A stretch of 64,000 nt of DNA from an uncultured Bilophila sp. (GTDB lineage: Bacteria > Desulfobacterota > Desulfovibrionia > Desulfovibrionales > Desulfovibrionaceae). The stretch is taken from the NCBI GenBank assembly GCA_910585945.1, contig CAJUHZ010000011.1, forward strand, positions 1 to 64,000, read 5' to 3'. Numbering within the stretch: the first letter of the stretch is position 1; each line of letters opens with the position of its first letter. The translations under genes and the position numbers were made by a program. Of the stretch, positions 58,527-64,000 are shown piece by piece. The notes below the pieces were generated by a model, which did not search any database, was not told where the DNA came from, and was given only the letters and a program-made list of their open reading frames with translations.

Positions 58527-60044
58527 TCAGAAAACACTGCTTCCGACGCCGATGACCACCAGGGTCATCACAACAAGCGAAGCAAGGATCACCAGCGGGG
58601 CGGACTTCCAGACGCTGCGGGCGTCGGACCATTCGTTGCCGTGCAGCAGGGCGGCGCTGGCGCTGGCCGCCGGGGTCAGAAAGGCCAGGTGCACGCCCAT
58701 GATCACCATGATCACGGGCAGTTCCGGCCCCGCCCCCATGTTGGAGCAGTAGCTGTAAATGACCGGCATGAGCGCCACGCCCACGGCTCCGTTGTTGATG
58801 AACTGGGTCAGCACCGTCGCCAGCAGGCCCATGCACACCGCAAAGAAGAGGGGCGATCCGCTCCCGAACAGCGGCTCAAGCACGGTCATGAGAAAGGGTG
58901 TGACCCCGCTTCTTGCATCGGCCATTGCTCCGGACAGGGGCTGCACCGTGGCCAGGATGAAGATGATCCCCCAGGCCACGCCGGAATCGACCATGGCCTT
59001 GAAGGGGAGCAGGGGCTTGCCGTTGATTTTGATGAAGCACATCACGCCCACCACGAACATGCAGATCCCGGTGTTTCCGATGCTCTTGAGGAAACGCACC
59101 ACGCCCGCCAGGAACATGTAGACCCAGGAGATCCCGATGCTCCGGGCGAAGCGCGCGATTATGGCCTGCTCGTCCAGAAAGGCGGGCGCGAGCAGGAGCG
59201 CCACCAGGGCGAAGAGAAAGAAGAGCACGAGTTTCTGCACCCGGCTCAGGGCCAGGTTCCCTTCCGCATCCAGCCTGGCCGCGTCGAGGTTTTTCAGCCG
59301 GCTCACGTCGGGGCGGAAGATGTATTTGCCGATGACGATGAAAAGCAGCGAGCACAGCGCGCAGGCCGCAATCGCGATCAGCATGTACCGGGCGTAGTCG
59401 ATGTGCGTGCCGGACATGGTTTCGTAGGCGCTCATCACGGTCAGGGCGGCCTGCTTGAAGGGGATGAGCGCCATGCCCACCTGTGCGGCGTAGACAATGC
59501 CGAAGACCATCATTGTCGGGTAGCCGTCGCCCTTTTTGTACCCGCAGACGTCGCACACCCCGTACAGGATGCTCCAGCCGATGACGGCCGCCGGGGAGGC
59601 GCTCGTCAGCCCGCCGAGCAGCATGATCGAGGCGAGGAACGTGTAGGTGAACAGCCACGGCCTGCCCGCTATGGCCTTGCGGGTGATGAACCACAGCGAG
59701 ATGAACCTCGACAGCCCGTAGTGGTTGATGGCGGCGCAGAACACGAAGATGAAAAACATCATCACCACAATCGGATCGCCGAAGCTCCTGTTCAGCAACA
59801 CCGCCGGCTTCATGCCGCCCACAAGCGTCAGGGCCAGCAGGCCGGCAATGGACGGCCAGATGATGTCGATGAAGATCCAGCCGTACAGCACCCCGAGAAA
59901 GACCCCGATAATGCTCATGCCGAGCGGGGTGAGCGGCTCCAGGGGAGAGAGCAGGCCGAAACCGTACATGATCGTGAGGCAGATCAGCGAATGCGCAAGG
60001 TATTTCGCATTCATTCCTGCGAAAACAGCGCGTTGTGCGGACAT
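58527..60044 (-). CDS. SLC13/DASS-like anion permease
   Basis: A 505-residue inner-membrane protein with about 11-13 helices resembling divalent anion:Na+ symporters (SLC13/DASS) and related ArsB/NhaD-type permeases. Family-like features are the substrate-loop repeats TSASPAAVIGWSILYGVCDV (N half) and FINNGAVGVALMPVIYSYCS then LTPAASASAALLHGNEW (C half), the latter resembling the SNT-type motifs. Substrates in the group include dicarboxylates, sulfate and organosulfonates. The ATG at 60044 has AAGGAG upstream. It follows the GltD-like and AprA-like genes on the same strand, so it probably imports the electron acceptor or carbon source handled by them. This is inference. Confidence 0.72.
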   Translation of the reverse strand: MSAQRAVFAGMNAKYLAHSLICLTIMYGFGLLSPLEPLTPLGMSIIGVFLGVLYGWIFIDIIWPSIAGLLALTLVGGMKPAVLLNRSFGDPIVVMMFFIFVFCAAINHYGLSRFISLWFITRKAIAGRPWLFTYTFLASIMLLGGLTSASPAAVIGWSILYGVCDVCGYKKGDGYPTMMVFGIVYAAQVGMALIPFKQAALTVMSAYETMSGTHIDYARYMLIAIAACALCSLLFIVIGKYIFRPDVSRLKNLDAARLDAEGNLALSRVQKLVLFFLFALVALLLAPAFLDEQAIIARFARSIGISWVYMFLAGVVRFLKSIGNTGICMFVVGVMCFIKINGKPLLPFKAMVDSGVAWGIIFILATVQPLSGAMADARSGVTPFLMTVLEPLFGSGSPLFFAVCMGLLATVLTQFINNGAVGVALMPVIYSYCSNMGAGPELPVIMVIMGVHLAFLTPAASASAALLHGNEWSDARSVWKSAPLVILASLVVMTLVVIGVGSSVF

Positions 60045-60229
60045 GGCGTTTCTCCTTCGTTTCCCCGCCGGGGCGGGACAGGCGCGGAAAAGGCGTGGTT
60101 TGCCTTTTGCCGTGCCCGTTGTTCGTTCATTGGGCACGACGCCAGCCTCCTGTCGCTCCGGTCCTTTGCGGGAGGGGCGACACGGGCGTCCGCTCGTGCG
60201 GGCGCCGGAGTCCGGTCAATGGGAAAACG

Positions 60230-61918
60230 CTACACCTGCATCCGGAGCGGGAAGCGGAAGCCGATCGCTCCGGTGGGGCAACTGGTGCGGCAGTTGGCGC
60301 AGTGCCAGCATTCGTCGCCAAAGGCCACTTCCGGCCGATCCCTGTCGCCCGCATGCCGCAATTCCAGCACATAGCCGGGGCAGTCGTCCACGCATGTGCC
60401 GCAGCCCTTGCAGTGGCCGCAGTGGAAACAGCGCCCGGCTTCGGCGCTGGCCTGTTCGCGGTCATAGCCGGCATTGATTTCCGTAAAATCGAACCGGTTG
60501 ACGCCGGTCTGCCGCTCCGGCTCGCGCCTTTCGTACTGGCTGATGCCGTAGATTTCTTCCAGCGCCACGACATGGGGCGCTTCCCTGCCGGCCATGTCGT
60601 CGCGGGGTTCCAGCATTCCGGCGTCATTGAAGGCGTAGACGCGCGCCGTTTCGCCTGTCAGCCAGGTGTGCGCGCCAAAGGCGGCGCGGCGGCCGCCGCC
60701 AACGGCCGCGGCAATGGAGGCCGGCCCGGAAGCGACGTCTCCGGCGGCGAACACGCCCTCAAGCGAGGTGGCCTGATCGCTGTTTGCCGCAAGGCAGCCG
60801 CGCGGGGTCAGTTCCGGCGCGGCGTCGGCCATGAAGTCGAGATCGGTTTTCATGCCCACGGCAAGGATCACGGCGTCGCACTCCAGCGTGTGATCCCCGC
60901 CGGGCACGGGAACAAGGGAAAGGCGGCCCGCTTCGTCAAAGCGGCATTCCGCCACTTCGCAATACTTCACGCCGCGCACGCGCCCTTCTGTCGCGTCAAT
61001 GCCCGACAGGGTGCAGGCGTTGTGGATGATCACGCCCTCTTCGCGGGCCTGATCCAGATCTTCCTGCGGGGCGCGCATTTCGCCCGGCTTTTCCAGGCAG
61101 ATGACGTGGACTTCTTCCGCGCCCAGACGGCGGGCGGTGAAGGCGCAGTCAAAGCCGACGCCGCCCCCGCCCATGACCACAACGCGCCTGCCCACGCGCG
61201 GGCGATCGCCCAGGGCCGCCGCGCGCAGGAAGGCCACGGCCCTGACCGCGTGTTCCGCGCCGGGGATGGGCAGGCTGTTTTCTTTTGGAGCGCCGGCGGC
61301 CACGACCACGGCGTCGTGCGCGGCTCGCAGATCGGCAAAGGCGATATCGCGCCCGATCAGCGTGTTGACGCGGGCGCGCACGCCCAGTTCGAGCACGCGG
61401 CCGACTTCGCGATCCACCACGTCGCGGGGCAGGCGGAAATCGGGCACGCCGTAGCGGGGCACGCCGCCAAGCACGGGGTTGGCCTCGTACACGGTGACCC
61501 CATGCCCGAGCAGGGCGAGAAACCAGGCGGCGCTCAGCCCGGCCGGGCCGCCTCCGATGACGGCGACGCGCCTGCCCGTGGCCGGCCGGGGCGTGAAGCG
61601 CGCGACGTCGCGTCCGCCAAAGTCGGCGGCGGCGCGCTCGATCGCCCGCGTGTTCACGCAGGCGTCAAAGCCGGCCCGGTTGCACCGGTTCTGGCAAAAA
61701 TGCGGGCACACGCGCCCTGTCACGCCCGGAAAGGGGTTTTTGGCCAGGAGATAGCGCAAGGCTTCTCCGAACGATCCCTGCTCGACGAGCGCCTGCATTT
61801 TCTGGATGGGGTTGCCGGCGGGACAGGACTGTTCGCAGGGCGAGGTGCGGAACTGTTCCTTCAGGCTGTCGCCAAGGGCGATGGGACGGGTGATTTCTCG
61901 GCTGTATTTGGGAGGCAT
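60230..61918 (-). CDS. GltD-like FAD/NAD(P) oxidoreductase with extra Fe-S domains
   Basis: A 562-residue electron-transfer flavoprotein. The N-terminal Fe-S helical domain of glutamate-synthase small subunits is present (PCEQSCPAGNPI, GRVCPHFCQNRCNRAGFD). It is followed by the FAD site VAVIGGGPAGLSAAWFLA and the NAD(P) site VVVMGGGGVGFDCAF. The FAD block VFAAGDVASGPASIAAAVGG is also seen. The C-terminus (about 495-550) adds a two-[4Fe-4S] ferredoxin domain (CFHCGHCKGCGTCVDDCPG and CWHCANCRTSCPTGAIGF). No glutamate-synthase large subunit is near, so it is more likely an NAD(P)H:acceptor electron-delivery subunit. It lies 70 bases after the AprA-like flavoprotein gene and precedes the permease gene. 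Confidence 0.85.
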   Translation of the reverse strand: MPPKYSREITRPIALGDSLKEQFRTSPCEQSCPAGNPIQKMQALVEQGSFGEALRYLLAKNPFPGVTGRVCPHFCQNRCNRAGFDACVNTRAIERAAADFGGRDVARFTPRPATGRRVAVIGGGPAGLSAAWFLALLGHGVTVYEANPVLGGVPRYGVPDFRLPRDVVDREVGRVLELGVRARVNTLIGRDIAFADLRAAHDAVVVAAGAPKENSLPIPGAEHAVRAVAFLRAAALGDRPRVGRRVVVMGGGGVGFDCAFTARRLGAEEVHVICLEKPGEMRAPQEDLDQAREEGVIIHNACTLSGIDATEGRVRGVKYCEVAECRFDEAGRLSLVPVPGGDHTLECDAVILAVGMKTDLDFMADAAPELTPRGCLAANSDQATSLEGVFAAGDVASGPASIAAAVGGGRRAAFGAHTWLTGETARVYAFNDAGMLEPRDDMAGREAPHVVALEEIYGISQYERREPERQTGVNRFDFTEINAGYDREQASAEAGRCFHCGHCKGCGTCVDDCPGYVLELRHAGDRDRPEVAFGDECWHCANCRTSCPTGAIGFRFPLRMQV

Positions 61919-61988
61919 GGCGATACTCCTCGAATGAACGGAATGAAGGATGAATGCGTTTTGTTGCGGATGACCCGGCGGTGCGCCG

Positions 61989-63665
61989 TTACAGCAGGGG
62001 GGCCTTGCCCCAGTGGAACACGGAGCCGTTTTCTCCCCGGGTCAGCAGCAGCGGTTTGGCCATGTCGGGATTGAGCGAGGGGTAGTCCGCGATTTTGTAG
62101 ACGCAGCGGCCTGTCTCCTTGCGCTCCATCGTGGCTTCAATGGCGAGTTCGCAGACCTTCAGCACCTCGCGGGCTTCGTGGCAGCGCATGAGATCGCGCA
62201 GGGTGTCCGCATGGAGGTTCGCCGCCTTGCCGGAAAGGAAGCGGATCTTTTCCAGCGCGCGTTCCATGCCCGCCATCGAGCGGCGGAAGCCCATGTAGTA
62301 CATCATGACGTTGCGGGCGGCCTCTTCCAGCTCGTGGTAGGAGACGGACTCGTCGTCCTTCTCGCCGCGGAGTGGGGCGAAAACCTGGTCCTTCACGCTT
62401 GCGGCAAGGTCTTCATCCACGCGCCCGGCCGCGCTCATGCCGGAAGCCTTCAGGCCGGCCTGCCGCCCGGCTTCGTACCCGCCGCACATGGCCCCGGAGC
62501 AGTAGAGGAAGATGCTTCCGCAGAACAGGCCGGGGATGGTGCTTTCAAACGAATCGTTCACCGCCAGGGTTCCGCCGAAGATCAGTTCGCCGATCTCCAC
62601 TTCCAGCAGCTTGTGCTGAAAGTCGGTTGCGGTGCAGTCGGCCCAGTCACCGAACGTCGCCTTGTCCCCGGGCATGAGCACATACTGGAGTTCGCGCACC
62701 ACGTCCGGATCGACGTGGCGCATGTCCATGTAGAAGGGCGGGCCGGAGCCTTCGAGCTGTTCCTGGAAGGTTCCCTGAATCTGGTTGTTGCGCACGCCGT
62801 TTTCCCACATCGGGTCGTATTTGCCCATGAAGCGCTCTCCGAGGGCGTTGATCTCGTGCGCGCCGGAGCTGTTGATGCCGTTCATGCCCGGGCAGCCGTA
62901 GCCCTTGGGCAACATGGTGGCGCGCTGGTAGGTGTCCAGTTCCGTGACGGCCGCGCCGGCTTCGTAGCCGAGGACCACGCCCGCGCCGGTGTTGTAGGGG
63001 TACATCCACACGTTGTAGGGGTTGTGGGTGGAGTTGTTGAAACCGCGCGTGGCCGATCGCCCCTGGGCGGAGACCACGGTTTTGGCCCGCACCAGCACAT
63101 AGTCGCCGGTGGCCACGTTCCAACCGAGCGCGCCGCAGGCCCTGCCGCCGTCCGTGAGGATGCGCACGGCCATGATCCTGTCGAGCACGTTCACGCCGGA
63201 TGCGCGCACGATGCGGGCCATGACCCGCTTGATCGTCATGCCGTTGGCGATGTGGCACCACCAGGTTCCGGGCTGGCCGAACCCCTGCGTGCGGTGGCGG
63301 CGTCCGTCGGCAGTCGTGCCGAAGTTCACCCCGCCTTTTTCCAGCATGTCGAGAATGGGGCGCATGTGTCCGTACCAGCCGTTGACCAGCATGGCCGGGG
63401 TCCAGCCGTTGAGGGGCTTGGCGTAAAATTTCACCAGGTCGTCCGCGGTATCGAAGGGGACCCCCTGTTCGTCCAGCACGGCCATGTAATGGTCGTTGCC
63501 GCCGCCGATGCAGCCGGAGCTTTCCAGCTTGCCCTTGTCCATCAGGATCACGTCAAGGCCCTGCTCCCGCGAGCCAAGGGCCGCGCCGCAGCCGGAAGCG
63601 CCCGAACCGATCACCAGCACGTCGGTTTCAAGCAATGTGCCGAGCGGATGCGTCGAAGAGTTCAT
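61989..63665 (-). CDS. AprA/fumarate-reductase-like FAD flavoprotein, cytoplasmic
   Basis: A 558-residue member of the succinate dehydrogenase/fumarate reductase flavoprotein superfamily, closest in look to AprA-like proteins. It has the FAD dinucleotide-binding site TDVLVIGSGASGCGAALGSR, the second block VVSAQGRSATRGFNNSTHNP and the C-terminal FAD segment IPGLFCGSIFLYCSGAMCGG. There is no Tat or Sec signal, haem motif or covalent-flavin motif, so it is a soluble cytoplasmic enzyme. No AprB follows, so it is not the standard APS reductase. A GltD-like Fe-S flavoprotein and a permease follow in the operon, suggesting NAD(P)H-driven reduction (or oxidation) of an imported compound. The ATG at 63665 has AGGAGGC upstream; a longer frame to 63860 is rejected. 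Confidence 0.85.
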   Translation of the reverse strand: MNSSTHPLGTLLETDVLVIGSGASGCGAALGSREQGLDVILMDKGKLESSGCIGGGNDHYMAVLDEQGVPFDTADDLVKFYAKPLNGWTPAMLVNGWYGHMRPILDMLEKGGVNFGTTADGRRHRTQGFGQPGTWWCHIANGMTIKRVMARIVRASGVNVLDRIMAVRILTDGGRACGALGWNVATGDYVLVRAKTVVSAQGRSATRGFNNSTHNPYNVWMYPYNTGAGVVLGYEAGAAVTELDTYQRATMLPKGYGCPGMNGINSSGAHEINALGERFMGKYDPMWENGVRNNQIQGTFQEQLEGSGPPFYMDMRHVDPDVVRELQYVLMPGDKATFGDWADCTATDFQHKLLEVEIGELIFGGTLAVNDSFESTIPGLFCGSIFLYCSGAMCGGYEAGRQAGLKASGMSAAGRVDEDLAASVKDQVFAPLRGEKDDESVSYHELEEAARNVMMYYMGFRRSMAGMERALEKIRFLSGKAANLHADTLRDLMRCHEAREVLKVCELAIEATMERKETGRCVYKIADYPSLNPDMAKPLLLTRGENGSVFHWGKAPLL

Positions 63666-63703
63666 ACAGCCTCCTGAATCGGGTAAAATCGTGTTGTGAA
63701 AAA

Positions 63704-63733
63704 AATATCGTTGAAGGGGATATGTATTGTCAA
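63704..63733 (-). promoter_or_regulatory. promoter of the AprA-like operon
   Basis: Leftward TTGACA (63733-63728), 18 bases, GATATT (63709-63704). Transcription would start about 30 bases before the start codon, within an AT-rich divergent region shared with the Fic-like gene. Confidence 0.55.
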
Positions 63734-63878
63734 ATCGAAAAAAAGAAACTATTGTTCGATAAAATGCAACATATGGACGCGGTTGCCGAACGAGCGGAAG
63801 CGCCTTTGCGGCAGGCGGGCCATTTCTTCCGCCCGGAATGATATGCAGAGTTTTTGCCATGTTGCCTGGGAGTATACG

Positions 63879-64000
63879 ATGCTTGCGGACTTGCTGAACA
63901 GGATCGATGCAAATCAGTCCATCATCAATGCTTGCCGCCCTTTTGAAAATGCGGGTCTGGTGAAGGAAATTCGGGATTTTTATCGTATCGGCATCGTGTA
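63879..64000 (+). CDS. Fic-family-like protein, N-terminus only
   Basis: The frame opens at an ATG with GGGAG upstream and runs off the window. The 40 visible residues (MLADLLNRIDANQSIINACR, PFENAGLVKEIRDFYRIGIV) resemble the N-terminal helical region that precedes the catalytic core of Fic-domain AMP-transferases, where a Y-S-S/N-A-I/L-E-G segment usually follows RIGIV. The catalytic HPFxxGNGR motif lies outside the window, so the call rests on the N-terminal pattern. It is divergent from the AprA-like operon. Confidence 0.55.
   Translation, partial: MLADLLNRIDANQSIINACRPFENAGLVKEIRDFYRIGIV

Noticed and set aside
61989..63665. Calling the flavoprotein the dissimilatory APS reductase alpha subunit
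   Set aside because: No aprB is adjacent, the length (558) is shorter than typical AprA, and the partner genes are a GltD-like oxidoreductase and a permease. Only superfamily similarity is supported.

Overview
This 64 kb window is high-GC chromosomal DNA of a Desulfovibrionaceae-type sulfate or sulfite reducer, probably an anaerobic gut or sediment lineage. The evidence is a periplasmic [NiFeSe] hydrogenase with an in-frame UGA selenocysteine codon, a fused CobA-HemD enzyme, a class III anaerobic ribonucleotide reductase, a Desulfovibrio-style bacterioferritin, 4-hydroxybutyryl-CoA dehydratase, and many housekeeping genes with Ala/Gly/Pro-rich insertions. No phage, CRISPR array or complete insertion sequence is visible.

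Layout. 0-4.3 kb: end of a tRNA-Gly, a sigma-54 activator, then 4-hydroxybutyryl-CoA dehydratase behind a clear -24/-12 promoter and a palindromic activator site; then a NifU-like/CGGC-protein pair. 4.6-9.8 kb: housekeeping run (ispE, tRNA-Gln, prs, rplY, pth). 9.8-11.8 kb: decayed AT-richer island with toxin-antitoxin remnants, ending at tRNA-Pro. 11.8-16.7 kb: membrane LuxR regulator, metallopeptidase, yhdT-panF. 17.1-20.8 kb: GntP-family permease, CoA-transferase and MaoC hydratase operon, which fits acyl-CoA/hydroxybutyrate metabolism together with the dehydratase at 1.9 kb. 20.9-24.8 kb: hisS-aspS-cyclase. 25-30 kb: hybrid sensor kinase, coiled-coil protein, K+-channel/TrkA protein. 29.9-34.3 kb: nrdD, a 54-codon glycyl-radical-domain-like gene, nrdG and an orphan OppF-like ATPase, with a terminator in the nrdD leader. 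34.5-44.4 kb: chemoreceptor, a tungstate-type ABC pair with an unknown periplasmic protein, purN, cobA-hemD, TPR protein and lipoprotein. 44.7-50.9 kb: serS, der, hypC, xth, tRNA-His, murA. 51-55.4 kb: bacterioferritin, PilZ protein with a long structured leader, CorC-like protein, pgi. 55.8-63.7 kb: hysBA hydrogenase and, upstream on the same strand, an SLC13-like permease, a GltD-like Fe-S flavoprotein and an AprA-like flavoprotein. The window closes in the N-terminus of a Fic-like gene.

Scattered through the gene 3' flanks are copies of a short non-coding element. The best copy (47771-47942) has perfect 19-bp terminal inverted repeats, and I interpret it as a MITE. A second repeat (about 135 bp) follows pth and der. 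The points most worth checking are the selenocysteine hydrogenase, the apparently detached glycyl-radical domain of NrdD with its attenuated leader, the MITE family, and the AprA-like/GltD-like/permease cluster. Everything is read by eye from sequence; functional calls rest on motif recognition and family knowledge, not on database searches.
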